Source: Caldimonas sp.
Lineage (GTDB): Bacteria > Pseudomonadota > Gammaproteobacteria > Burkholderiales > Burkholderiaceae_C
DNA: 12,350 nt
Assembly: GCA_030150305.1 (NCBI GenBank)
Contig: JASLGD010000537.1
Location: 1-12,350, forward strand
Reading direction: 5' to 3'
Both the position numbers and the translations under genes were made by a program. Below the pieces are notes generated by a model. That model searched no databases. It was not told the DNA's origin and saw nothing but the letters and a program-made list of their open reading frames with translations. Below, piece by piece: positions 1 to 7,809 of the stretch (position 1 is its first letter; every line of letters begins with the position of its first letter).

Positions 1-1
1 G

Positions 2-520
2 ATGCGCTCGCTCGCCAGCGGTGGCGTCGACGATCTGCTGATCGCCGCCGCCTTCGCACCGGCCGCGCTCGTCTTCGACGTCCTCGACGGCCGCATCGCG
101 CGCTGGCGGCAGACGTCGTCGGCGCTCGGCCGCGAGCTCGACTCGCTCGCCGACGTCATCTCGTTCGGCGTCGCGCCGGCGGCGCTCGCGTTCGCATGCG
201 GCGCGCGCGGCGGCTGGGATTCGGCGGTCCTCGTCTACTTCGTGTGCTGCGGCGTCTCGCGGCTCGCGCGCTACAACGTCACCGCCGAGGCGATGTCGGC
301 CGACACCGGCAAGGTGACGTATTTCGAAGGCACGCCGATCCCGACCAGCGTCGTCCTGACCGCGGTCCTCGCGTGGGCGGCGTGGCAGGGCCGCGTCGGC
401 GAGCGCCTGTGGGGCGGAGCGTGGTCGTTCGCCGGCGCCGAGCTGCACCCGCTGGTGCTGCTGTTCGCGCTCTCGGGGACGCTGATGGTCAGCAAGACGC
501 TGCGCATTCCCAAGCTGTAG
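2..520 (+). CDS. pssA: CDP-diacylglycerol--serine O-phosphatidyltransferase, 5'-truncated by the window edge
   Basis: This integral membrane enzyme condenses CDP-diacylglycerol with L-serine to give phosphatidylserine, the precursor of phosphatidylethanolamine. The CDP-alcohol phosphatidyltransferase signature DGx2ARx8Gx3Dx3D is complete: DGRIAR at residues 29-34 of the visible frame, then G43, D47 and D51. Hydrophobic stretches flank it, and the C-terminal part has the FEGTPIP motif and a terminal ALSGTLMVSKTLRIPKL-type end common in PssA. An ATG lies at base 2, but relatives carry about 30 more residues including a first membrane helix before this motif, so the real start is very probably upstream of the window. 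The FkbM gene follows after 74 bp on the same strand. Another CDP-alcohol transferase such as PgsA is less likely given the C-terminal motif. Confidence 0.85.
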   Translation: MRSLASGGVDDLLIAAAFAPAALVFDVLDGRIARWRQTSSALGRELDSLADVISFGVAPAALAFACGARGGWDSAVLVYFVCCGVSRLARYNVTAEAMSADTGKVTYFEGTPIPTSVVLTAVLAWAAWQGRVGERLWGGAWSFAGAELHPLVLLFALSGTLMVSKTLRIPKL

Positions 521-542
521 CCCGCGTTGCCCTACGATCCGC

Positions 543-569
543 GAGCGGCACGCGCAAGCGGTGTCGCTC
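543..569 (+). terminator. intergenic stem-loop after pssA, possible terminator
   Basis: A 9-bp inverted repeat (543-551 GAGCGGCAC with 561-569 GTGTCGCTC, one G-U pair) encloses a 9-nt loop 23 bp after the pssA stop. No T-tract follows, so it is at best a non-canonical terminator or an mRNA-end stabiliser. It is also 26 bp before the next start codon. Confidence 0.3.
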
Positions 570-594
570 CCGAGTCGCTGTCGTCGGAGTTCGC

Positions 595-1305
595 ATGCTG
601 AAGGAATGGGCGAAAGGTCTGCTCGACCGCGCGGGCGTCGAGATCCAGCGGCAGGCGACGCTCGCACGCTTTCTCGTCTCGCACCCGATCGACCTCGTCG
701 TCGATGCGGGAGCGAACCTCGGCCAGTTCGCGCAGTCGGTCCGCCGCAAGGGCTACGGCGGACGGATCTGGTCGTTCGAGCCGGTCTCGTACGTCCACGC
801 CGCGCTGGCGCGCACGGCCGCGGACGATCCGCGATGGTCCGTCAGCAAGCTGGCGCTCGGCAGCGCACCGGGCGAAGCGACCATCAACGTCAGCCACAAC
901 CACACGCTCAGCTCGTTCTTGCCGGCGTCCGAGCTCCTGTCGTCGTACGACAGCGCGGGCCCGACGGTGCAGGAGACGGTGATGGTCGAGACGCTCGACC
1001 GGGTGCTCAGCGGCGACCCCGCGAGTCACATCTTCCTCAAGCTCGACGTGCAGGGGTTCGAGAAGCAAGTCCTCGAGGGCGCGCGCGCGTCGCTGCCGCG
1101 CGTCCATGCGCTCTACATCGAGCTGCCGGTCGAGCACCTGTACCGCGGCGGCTGGACGTTCGTCGAGGCGATCAACACCCTCGACGCGCTCGGCTTCGCT
1201 CCGGCGCAGTTCCGAGCCGTCAATCCGCTGCCGAACGACCCTGCGTCCGCGGTCGAGTTCGACTGCCTGTTCCGGCGCAAGGAGGCATCGCACGGCGTCG
1301 CCTGA
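595..1305 (+). CDS. FkbM family SAM-dependent methyltransferase
   Basis: The 236-residue protein is a soluble Rossmann-fold methyltransferase of the FkbM (Methyltransf_21) family, whose members O-methylate sugars, polyketides and other small molecules. The SAM-binding loop is VVDAGANLG (D37 to G43), the acidic residue ending strand 2 is E62 in WSFEP, and the family signature KLDVQGFE spans residues 149-156 (D151, E156). The start is ATG 595, chosen because GGAG lies at 586-589 with a 5-nt spacer and because the protein then begins just before the conserved domain. The same frame stays open much further upstream, but that extension overlaps pssA and is arginine-rich out-of-frame translation. 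No glycosyltransferase or polyketide genes flank it, so the substrate cannot be inferred. Confidence 0.85.
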   Translation: MLKEWAKGLLDRAGVEIQRQATLARFLVSHPIDLVVDAGANLGQFAQSVRRKGYGGRIWSFEPVSYVHAALARTAADDPRWSVSKLALGSAPGEATINVSHNHTLSSFLPASELLSSYDSAGPTVQETVMVETLDRVLSGDPASHIFLKLDVQGFEKQVLEGARASLPRVHALYIELPVEHLYRGGWTFVEAINTLDALGFAPAQFRAVNPLPNDPASAVEFDCLFRRKEASHGVA

Positions 1306-1350
1306 CGCCGATGCGCCGGGGCTCGGCCAGCGCGAGCGCTTGCGAACGCC

Positions 1351-1686
1351 TCAGCCGCGCGACGCGGCGCGCGCCACTTTGTGGATCAGCTGCGTCGCGA
1401 GCGTCTCGGTCGCGACCGAGCGGTCGAGCGGCGAGCGCGAGAGCCCCGACGTCGCGTAGTTCAGGTTCTCCCAGATCTCGGCAGTCGCGGGATGGGCGTC
1501 GAGGATCGCGCGCAGCGCCGGACCCGGCAGCGGCGCCGAGAGCAGCGCCTCGATCTGGCGGACGAGCGAGCGGTACTGGCCGGCGCCGACCGCGCGCGAG
1601 CTCGCCTCGACGCGCTCGAGCAGGCGAGCGAGCGCGATCAGCGTCTCGAGACGGGTGTGCAGCGGTTCGATGCTCGGGGTGGCCAT
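1351..1686 (-). CDS. small helical protein of unknown function downstream of the RND operon
   Basis: The gene encodes 111 residues that I cannot assign to a named family. It looks real: its codon use is sensible, its composition is protein-like (mixed Leu, Ala, Glu, Ile, Thr, not the Arg-rich pattern of shadow frames), and it has a proper ATG at 1686. The sequence is predicted mostly alpha-helical, with a leucine-rich amphipathic stretch (LETLIALARLLERVEAS), then YRSLVRQIEALL and a conserved-looking SGLSRSPLDRSVATE segment. There is no signal peptide, membrane helix or catalytic motif, so it is probably cytosolic. It sits 71 bp after the outer-membrane-factor gene on the same strand and could be the last gene of that transcript. 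It ends 45 bp from the convergent FkbM gene. A GCGGA sequence lies about 9 nt before the ATG as a weak ribosome site. Confidence 0.7.
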   Translation of the reverse strand: MATPSIEPLHTRLETLIALARLLERVEASSRAVGAGQYRSLVRQIEALLSAPLPGPALRAILDAHPATAEIWENLNYATSGLSRSPLDRSVATETLATQLIHKVARAASRG

Positions 1687-1698
1687 TGCTGTCGGTCC

Positions 1699-1717
1699 GC
1701 CCCGCTAGCTGCGGGGC
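1699..1717 (-). terminator. stem-loop after the outer-membrane-factor gene
   Basis: A 7-bp GC stem (GCCCCGC at 1699-1705 with GCGGGGC at 1711-1717) encloses a 5-nt loop. It lies 40 bp after the stop of the outer-membrane-factor gene and just before the small unknown gene, both on the minus strand. No T-tract follows, so it could be a partial terminator or attenuator, or an mRNA-stabilising hairpin between the two cistrons. Confidence 0.35.
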
Positions 1718-1757
1718 CATGTCGCGCACCTGAGGGTCGCGACTCCGACTTCAAGCC

Positions 1758-3242
1758 TCAGCCGCCGCCGGCGCGCGCCGGCTGCTCCCAATCGCCGCCG
1801 AGCGCCTTGATCAGGAAGACCGAGGTCAGGAGGCGCTGCCCGGCGAGCTGCGCCGCCTGGCGCTCGGCGGCGAGGAGCGACTGCTGCGCGGTGATGACGT
1901 CGAGGTACGTCGTCGCGCCGCCTTCGTAGCGCGCGTTGGCGAGCTCGAGGACGCGCCGCGCGGTCTCGACCGCGACGCGCGCCTGCGCATCGGCGCGCTC
2001 GAGCGACGCGAGCCCGGTGATGCCGTCCTCGACCTCCTGCATCGCGTTGAGGACGACGCGCCGGTAGGTGGCGACGGTGGCGTCGTAGTTGGCGCGCGCG
2101 AACTCGAGGTTGGCGTCGAGCCGGCCGCCCGCGAAGAGCGGCTGCACGACGCTCGCGCCGAGCGACCAGACGAGGCTCGGTGCGTCGAACAGCCCGCCGA
2201 AGAGGCGGCTCTCGCCGCCGGCGAGCGCGTTGATCGTGATGCTCGGGTAGTACGCGGCGCGCGCGACGCCGATCTGCGCGTTGGCCGCGGCCATCGCGCG
2301 CTCGGCCGAGGCGACGTCGGGGCGCCGCTCGAGCACGTCCGACGGCACGCCGAGCGGCACCGGCGGCGGCACGAGCTCGCGCAGGTCGGGCGCGAGCGCG
2401 AACGACGGTGCCGGCGTCCCAGTCAGCGTCGCGACCGCGTGCTCGAACGGGCCGCGCTGCCGGCGCAGGAGGTCGAGCTGCGTGCGCGTCGTGTCGAGCA
2501 GCGCCTGTTGCTGCGCGACGTCGAGGCCCGACGCGGCGCCGAGGTCGTGGCGCGTGCTGACGAACTCGAGCGAGCGCCCCTGCAGCTCGAGCGAGCGGGC
2601 GACGACGTCGAGCTCGATGTCGATCGCGCGCAGGTTGAAGTACGCGGTCGCGAGGTCGGTGCCGAGCAGCAGCCGCGTGTTCTCGAGGTCGGCGGCGGCC
2701 TGGTCGGCGTTGGCGCGCGCGCCTTCGATCGTGCGCCGCACGCGCCCGGCGAGGTCGGCCTCGTAGCTGACGGCGAGCGTCGGCGTGAAGTCGTCCTGCA
2801 CGGTCGCGAAGTTGGGCACGCCGTAGTTGCTGAGCGGCCGGTTCGCCGAGACGCGCTGGCGGGCGACGCGCGCAGCGAGGGTCGCGCTCGGCAGCAGCCC
2901 GGCCTCGCTCGACGCCACGACCGCACGCGCCTGCGCGAGGCGCGCGCCGGCGATCGCGAGCGTCGGGCTGCGCGCGAGCGCCTGCTCCTGCAGCGCGTCG
3001 AGACGTGCGTCGCCGAAGCGCTGCCACCACGGCCCCTTCGGCGCCGCGTCGCTCGGCGTCGCCTCGCGCCACGGCTCCTCGACGCGCCATGCCGGCGGCA
3101 CCTCGACCGCGGGGCGAACGTAGTCGGGGCCGACGGCGCAGCCGGCGAGCGCGATCACGATCGCGAGCGCGGCCCCGGCGCGCGTGCGGAGCGTGGTCGC
3201 GGCAGCGACTTCGACGCCGCCGCGCGTGCAGCACGCGGTCAC
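1758..3242 (-). CDS. RND efflux outer-membrane lipoprotein (NodT/OprM family)
   Basis: The 494-residue protein is the outer-membrane channel of the tripartite exporter, a trimeric TolC-like beta-barrel with a periplasmic alpha-helical tunnel. The N-terminus has a hydrophobic stretch ending in the lipobox LAG|C (Cys35), followed by the typical CAVGPDYVRP start of the mature protein. Two OEP repeats follow, with family motifs such as WWQRFGD, the ERRPDV segment, AYYPSI and QPLFAGG. The reading frame contains no ATG near the lipobox. The best start is GTG at 3242, which overlaps the adaptor stop in a GTGA box, so translation is probably coupled. The N-terminal 20 or so residues come from a 42-bp tandem duplication and carry two extra cysteines (C4, C5), so the signal peptide is unusually long. 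The length fits the family. Confidence 0.9.
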   Translation of the reverse strand: MTACCTRGGVEVAAATTLRTRAGAALAIVIALAGCAVGPDYVRPAVEVPPAWRVEEPWREATPSDAAPKGPWWQRFGDARLDALQEQALARSPTLAIAGARLAQARAVVASSEAGLLPSATLAARVARQRVSANRPLSNYGVPNFATVQDDFTPTLAVSYEADLAGRVRRTIEGARANADQAAADLENTRLLLGTDLATAYFNLRAIDIELDVVARSLELQGRSLEFVSTRHDLGAASGLDVAQQQALLDTTRTQLDLLRRQRGPFEHAVATLTGTPAPSFALAPDLRELVPPPVPLGVPSDVLERRPDVASAERAMAAANAQIGVARAAYYPSITINALAGGESRLFGGLFDAPSLVWSLGASVVQPLFAGGRLDANLEFARANYDATVATYRRVVLNAMQEVEDGITGLASLERADAQARVAVETARRVLELANARYEGGATTYLDVITAQQSLLAAERQAAQLAGQRLLTSVFLIKALGGDWEQPARAGGG

Positions 3243-3268
3243 GGCAGCGACTTCGACGCCGCCGCGCG
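3195..3268. repeat. 42-bp tandem duplication across the adaptor/outer-membrane-factor junction
   Basis: The 32-bp segment 3195-3226 recurs at 3237-3268 with one mismatch, and 27 bp (3200-3226 and 3242-3268) are identical. The offset is 42 bp, that is 14 codons. The right copy is the last codons and stop of the adaptor gene. The left copy is translated in another frame as the start of the outer-membrane lipoprotein. The single difference (A at 3241, G at 3199) makes GTGA in one copy and GCGA in the other, so only one copy has the coupled stop/start. Confidence 0.85.
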
Positions 3269-4468
3269 AGCGCGCGGCGCGCTCGCCGAGGCGTCGTCGC
3301 CGATCGCGAGCGCGACGGTGTCGCCCTCGGCGAGCGAATCGGACGGGTTGACGACGAGCCGATCGCCGTCGGCGACGCCGCCGAGCACCTCGATCGATTC
3401 GCCGAGGTTGCGGCCGAGCGTCACCGGCTTCAGGCGGACGCGGTTGGCGGCATCGACGAGCGCGACGCGCGTTCCCTCGCCGCGAAAGAGCAGCACGTTG
3501 GTCGGCACGACGAGCGTCCTGGCGCCGGCGAGCGGCAACTCGACCTGCACGTACGCGCCGGGCAGCAGCGTGCCGTCGCGGTTGGGCAGGTTGATCTCGA
3601 CCTGCATCGTGCGCGTCGCCGGGTCGATCGCGCCGGCGCTGCGCGCGACCTCGCCGGTGAACGCGCGGCCGCGCAATTCGGCCTGCGTGACGACGACCTT
3701 CTGACCGGCGCGCACGAGCTGCGCATACGACTGCGGCACATTGACGTAGATGCGCAGCGGATCCATCTGCGTCAGCACGAAGAGCGTCCTGCCGCTCGAG
3801 TCGACGAGGTCGCCGACCTCGACGTTGCGCCGCGTGATGACGCCGTCGAACGGCGCGACGACCCGCGTGAAGCCCTGCAGCTGGCGCAGCCGCTGCACGT
3901 TGGCGTCGGCGGCGGCGAGGTTGGCGACCGCCTGCGTCGCGCCGCTGCGCTTCTCGTCGAGCTCCTGCTGCGAGACGACGTCCTTCTTGCGCAGCGCCTC
4001 CCAGCGCTCGACCGTGCTCTTGGCGAGCGCGAGGCTCGCCGCCGCCTGCTGGCGCGCGGCTTCCGCCTGCGACAGCTGCTGGTCGACCTCGGGCGACTCG
4101 ATCACCGCGAGCAGCTCGCCCTTGGCGACATGGCTGCCGATGTCCTTGCTCCACTGGCGGACGTAGCCCGACGCGCGCGCCGCGATCGGCGCCTGCTGGA
4201 AGCCCTGCATCGTTCCCGGCAGCGCCAGCGTCTGGCCGCCCTCGCCGCTGCGCGCCACCGTCGTCTTGACGTACTGCGTCGCGCTCGCGGCGACGTTGTC
4301 CTCGAGGACGCGCGCGTTCGCCATCCGGCCGACGATCGTGCGGCCGGCGCCGACGACGAGCAGCAGCACGACGACGACCGCGGCGATGCGCGCGCCGCGG
4401 ACGACGCGCGTCCGCGCCACCGGGTCGTCGGGAACCGTGACGACGGTCTTCGGATGCTCGTCGGCCAT
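3239..4468 (-). CDS. RND efflux periplasmic adaptor (membrane fusion protein, HlyD/AcrA type)
   Basis: The 409-residue adaptor links the inner-membrane pump to the outer-membrane channel. It has a short cytosolic N-terminus, one membrane anchor at about residues 26-42 without a lipobox, a biotinyl-lipoyl half with GYVRQW and HVAKGELLAVI, and an alpha-hairpin coiled coil at about residues 130-200 (QLSQAEAARQQ to NVQRLRQL). The second lipoyl half has the family motif VVAPFDGVI, followed by a beta-barrel and membrane-proximal domain with PATRTMQVE. The C-terminal tail is Ala/Ser/Arg-rich and low in complexity. The ATG at 4468 follows the pump stop by 3 bp, with AGGAG at 4478-4482 and a 9-nt spacer. 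The stop overlaps the GTG start of the next gene. Without a ligand-specific motif the substrate cannot be told, though the pump type suggests drugs or other organic compounds rather than metals. Confidence 0.92.
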   Translation of the reverse strand: MADEHPKTVVTVPDDPVARTRVVRGARIAAVVVVLLLVVGAGRTIVGRMANARVLEDNVAASATQYVKTTVARSGEGGQTLALPGTMQGFQQAPIAARASGYVRQWSKDIGSHVAKGELLAVIESPEVDQQLSQAEAARQQAAASLALAKSTVERWEALRKKDVVSQQELDEKRSGATQAVANLAAADANVQRLRQLQGFTRVVAPFDGVITRRNVEVGDLVDSSGRTLFVLTQMDPLRIYVNVPQSYAQLVRAGQKVVVTQAELRGRAFTGEVARSAGAIDPATRTMQVEINLPNRDGTLLPGAYVQVELPLAGARTLVVPTNVLLFRGEGTRVALVDAANRVRLKPVTLGRNLGESIEVLGGVADGDRLVVNPSDSLAEGDTVALAIGDDASASAPRARAAASKSLP

Positions 4469-4471
4469 CGC

Positions 4472-7400
4472 TCAGCGCTCCTGCAATGCGGGCGTCGCCG
4501 CGACCGGGGTCGGCGCGTGCGCGGCGCGGCGGCGCGCCAGCCGCTCGTGCACGGCAGCGAAGACGACGGGGACGAAGAGCAGCGTCGACACGGTCGCGAA
4601 GAGCAGGCCGCCGATGACGGCACGGCCGAGCGGCGCGTTCTGCTCGGCGCCCTCGCCGAGGCCGAGCGCCATCGGGATCATGCCGATGATCATCGCCAGC
4701 GCCGTCATCAGCACCGGCCGGATCCGCGTCGCGCCGGCGTCGCGCGCCGCGAGCACGGGCGAGGCGCCCTCGTCGCGACGCTGCCGCGCGAACGAGACGA
4801 GCAGGATGCTGTTCGCGGTCGCGACGCCCATCGTCATGATCGCGCCGGTGAGCGCGGGGACCGAGAGCGTCGTGCCGGTGATGAAGAGCATCCAGGCGAT
4901 GCCGGCGAGCGCCGCGGGCAGCGCGGCGACGATGATCATCGCGTCGATCCACGACTGGAAGTTGACGACGACGAGCAGGTAGACGAGGACGATCGCCATC
5001 GCCAGCCCGACGCCGAGGCCGATGAACGACGACTGCATCGTCTGCACCTGGCCGCGCACGACGACCTGGCTGCCGCGCGGCAGCTTCGGCCTGGCTTCGT
5101 CGACGATCGTCTGCACCTGCGCGGCGACGCTTGCAAGATCGGTGCCCTGCACGCTCACGTAGACGTCGATCGCGGGCAGGATGTTGTAGCGCGAGACGAC
5201 CGCCGGCTGGCGCGCCGGCGTCGCCTCGACGAGGTTGCCGAGCAGCTGCGTCGTGCCGCTGGTACCGCTGCCGCTGCCGGAGGCGACCGGCGTGTTGAGC
5301 AGAGCGTCGAGCGAGTCGACCTTGTACTGCGGCGTCTGCACCGCGATCGAGTAGACGATGCCGTTCGCGGGGTTGAGCCAGAACGCCGGCGCCGTCTGCG
5401 AGCTGCCGGAGAGCGACACGAGGACGTTCTGGCCGACGTTCTGCGCCGAGAGTCCGACCTGCTGCAGCCGCGAGCGGTCCATCTGCAGGTTGACCGCGGG
5501 CGCGTCGAGGCGCTGGTGGACGTGCGCGTCGACCGCGCCGGGGATCTTCCGGATCCGCTTGACGAGGTCGGCGGCGAGGACGGTGTTGGCCTGCAGGTCG
5601 TTGCCCGTCAGCTGCACGTCGATCGCCGCGGGCAGGCCGAAGTTGAGGATCTGGGTGACGATGTCGGCCGGCTGGAAGAAGAACTCGATGCCGGGAAAGC
5701 GCTTCGGCAGCTCGCTGCGCAGCAGGCCGACGAACTCCGCCGTCGGTCGATGCCCTTCCTTCAGCGACATCAGGATCTCGCCGTCGAGCGTGCCGAACGT
5801 TCCGGCGTTGCTGTACGACAGGTTGATGCCGCTGTTCGGGACGCCGAGGTTGTCGAGGATCGTCTCGAGCTGCTCCTTCGGAATGAGCGACCGGATCGCC
5901 GCCTCGACGTCGTCCGCGATGCGCGCCGTCTCCTCGATCCGCGTTCCGGTCGGCGCACGAAAGTGCATCCGGATCTGGCCGGCGTCGACGCTCGGGAAGA
6001 AGTCGCGGCCGAGGAACGGAATGAGGCCGCACGAGAGCAGGCAGAAGGCGAGGAAGCCGACGCCGAAGACGCCGCGCTTCTCGAGGAGCGAGCCGAGCGC
6101 GATGGTGTACGCGCCGCGGACGCGCTCGAACTGGCGGTCGAACGCATGGTGGACGCGCTGGAAGACGCCGGACCCGCTCTCCCGCCTGCGGGAGAGGGCC
6201 GGGGGGGAGGGCGAAGCCGCGACATCGCCACGACCCTCGCCGCGGCCCTCTGCCGCGAGCGGGACAGGGTGGGAGCCGCGCATCAGGAGCATGACGAGCG
6301 TCGGCACGAGCGTTCGCGACAGGATGTACGACGCGACCATCGCGATCACGACCGCTTCGGCGAGCGGCACGAACAGGAACCGCGCGACGCCCGAGAGGAA
6401 GAACATCGGCACGAAGACGATGCAGATGCACAGCGTCGAGACGAACGCCGGCACGCCGATCTCGCCGGCGCCGATCACGATCGCGTCCTCGAGCGGCTGG
6501 CCGAGGTGCAGGTGCCGCTCGATGTTCTCGATCGTCACGATCGCCTGGTCGACGAGGATGCCGACCGAGAGCGCGAGGCCGCCGAGCGTCATCAGGTTGA
6601 GCGTCTCGCCGAGCATCTGCAGGACGAGGATCGACGCCAGGATCGAGAGCGGGATCGTGAGCGCGATGATCGCAGTCGAACGCCAGTTGCCGAGGAAGAG
6701 GAGGACCATCGCCGCGGTCAGCGCGGCGGCGATCAGCGCCTCGCTGACGACGCCCTGCACCGCCGCCTTGACGAACACCGACTGGTCGAAGAGCGGCGTC
6801 ACCTTGACGTCGCCGGGCAGGAGCGGCTGCACCTTCGGCAGCAATGCCTTCAGGTTGGCGACGATGTCGAGCGTCGACGCGCCGCCGTTCTTCAGCACCG
6901 AGAGGAGGACGCCGCGCGAGCCGTCCTTGCGCACGATGTTGGTCTGCGGCGAGAAGCCGTCGCGCACGTAGGCGACGTCGCGCAGGTACGTCGTCGTGCC
7001 GTTGGTGGTCTTGACCGGCAGGTCGTTCAGGCCCGCGATCGCCTCGGGCGAGCCGTTCATGCGCACCGTGTACTCGGTCTCGCCGAACTTCGCGGTGCCC
7101 GACGGCAGGATCAGGTTCTGCAGGTTGACCGCGTTGACGACGTCGGCCGGCGCCAGCCCGCGCGCCTGCAGCGCCTGCATGTCGAGGTCGACCGAGATCA
7201 GCCGGTTCTTGCCGCCATAGGGAAACGGGATCGCGATTCCCGGGATCGTGATCAGCTGCGGCCGCAGGATGTTGATGGCGGCGTCGAACACGGTCTGCTC
7301 GGGCAGCGTCTGGCTGCCCATGCCGAGCTGGATCACCGGGATGCTCGACGCCGAGTACTTGATGATGAGCGGCGGCGTGATGCCGGGCGGCAGCTGGCGC

Positions 7401-7750
7401 AGCTGCGTCTGCTCGATCGCGACGACCTGCGCGATCGCGGTCTGGATGTTGGCGTTCGGCTGGAAGAAGACCTTGATGACGCTGATGCCGGCGAGCGAGG
7501 TCGACTCGAGGTGCTCGATGTCGCTCACCGTCGTCGTCAGGCTGCGCTCGTTCTGCGCCGAGATGCGGTTGCCCATCTCGCTCGCCGGCAGCCCGGTGTA
7601 GTTCCAGATGATCGAGATCACCGGGATGTTGATCTCGGGGAAGATGTCGGTCGCCATGTTGAGCAGTGCGAACGGCGTCGCCAGGACGATCAGCATCGCC
7701 ATCACGATGAACGTGTACGGGCGCTTCAGCGCGAGCTGGACGATCGACAT
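4472..7750 (-). CDS. RND efflux transporter permease (AcrB/HAE-1-like)
   Basis: The 1092-residue inner-membrane pump should be a proton-driven trimer with 12 membrane helices and two large periplasmic loops. The N-terminus LALKRPYTF, the first helix and DIFPEINIPV are typical of the family. The first helix cluster is at about 335-490 and the second at the C-terminal end. In helix 4 the usual Asp-Asp pair reads VDQA (D401, Q402). In helix 10 the usual Lys of the relay is Ala979 (GVATANSI). A Thr in the last helix region (FATVSTLLF) appears kept. Residues about 493-528, in the cytoplasmic loop between the two halves, are Pro/Arg/Gly-rich and encoded by a palindromic repeat insertion, which explains the slightly greater length than usual. 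The ATG at 7750 has no Shine-Dalgarno site; a GC hairpin lies just upstream. It is the first gene of the efflux operon. Confidence 0.93.
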   Translation of the reverse strand: MSIVQLALKRPYTFIVMAMLIVLATPFALLNMATDIFPEINIPVISIIWNYTGLPASEMGNRISAQNERSLTTTVSDIEHLESTSLAGISVIKVFFQPNANIQTAIAQVVAIEQTQLRQLPPGITPPLIIKYSASSIPVIQLGMGSQTLPEQTVFDAAINILRPQLITIPGIAIPFPYGGKNRLISVDLDMQALQARGLAPADVVNAVNLQNLILPSGTAKFGETEYTVRMNGSPEAIAGLNDLPVKTTNGTTTYLRDVAYVRDGFSPQTNIVRKDGSRGVLLSVLKNGGASTLDIVANLKALLPKVQPLLPGDVKVTPLFDQSVFVKAAVQGVVSEALIAAALTAAMVLLFLGNWRSTAIIALTIPLSILASILVLQMLGETLNLMTLGGLALSVGILVDQAIVTIENIERHLHLGQPLEDAIVIGAGEIGVPAFVSTLCICIVFVPMFFLSGVARFLFVPLAEAVVIAMVASYILSRTLVPTLVMLLMRGSHPVPLAAEGRGEGRGDVAASPSPPALSRRRESGSGVFQRVHHAFDRQFERVRGAYTIALGSLLEKRGVFGVGFLAFCLLSCGLIPFLGRDFFPSVDAGQIRMHFRAPTGTRIEETARIADDVEAAIRSLIPKEQLETILDNLGVPNSGINLSYSNAGTFGTLDGEILMSLKEGHRPTAEFVGLLRSELPKRFPGIEFFFQPADIVTQILNFGLPAAIDVQLTGNDLQANTVLAADLVKRIRKIPGAVDAHVHQRLDAPAVNLQMDRSRLQQVGLSAQNVGQNVLVSLSGSSQTAPAFWLNPANGIVYSIAVQTPQYKVDSLDALLNTPVASGSGSGTSGTTQLLGNLVEATPARQPAVVSRYNILPAIDVYVSVQGTDLASVAAQVQTIVDEARPKLPRGSQVVVRGQVQTMQSSFIGLGVGLAMAIVLVYLLVVVNFQSWIDAMIIVAALPAALAGIAWMLFITGTTLSVPALTGAIMTMGVATANSILLVSFARQRRDEGASPVLAARDAGATRIRPVLMTALAMIIGMIPMALGLGEGAEQNAPLGRAVIGGLLFATVSTLLFVPVVFAAVHERLARRRAAHAPTPVAATPALQER
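6173..6275. repeat. REP/BIME-like palindromic repeat inserted in frame inside the RND gene
   Basis: Two related units face each other. One unit contains a perfect 9-bp inverted repeat (CTCTCCCGC at 6177-6185, GCGGGAGAG at 6188-6196) followed by a G-rich run to about 6210. The other, about 6233-6275, is a diverged copy of the same motif on the plus strand (GTCCCGCTCGCGGCAGAGGG when read on minus). In the protein they give HPVPLAAEGRGEG and SPSPPALSRRRES, the kind of translation known from dispersed GC-rich palindromic repeats of beta- and gammaproteobacteria. The reading frame is kept through about 36 codons. Confidence 0.65.
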
Positions 7751-7766
7751 CGGGGGGCGGCGAGCG

Positions 7767-7789
7767 CCGGCGCCCGGCGACGGCGCCGG
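7767..7789 (-). promoter_or_regulatory. GC-rich hairpin in the leader of the RND operon
   Basis: CCGGCGCC (7767-7774) pairs with GGCGCCGG (7782-7789) around a 7-nt loop. It begins 16 bp upstream of the pump ATG, where no purine-rich ribosome site is visible, so it could influence translation initiation. This is structure seen in sequence; the function is inference. Confidence 0.35.
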
Positions 7790-7809
7790 GGGCTGCGGGC
7801 GAGACGGCG

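Noticed and set aside
196..594. Upstream extension of the FkbM frame
   Set aside because: It overlaps pssA out of frame and is Arg-rich; ATG 595 has a GGAG site and fits the domain.
3243..6431. Upstream extension of the outer-membrane-factor frame through the adaptor and pump genes
   Set aside because: The frame stays open only because stops are rare at this GC content; family homology begins just before the lipobox, and the GTGA at 3242 supplies a start.
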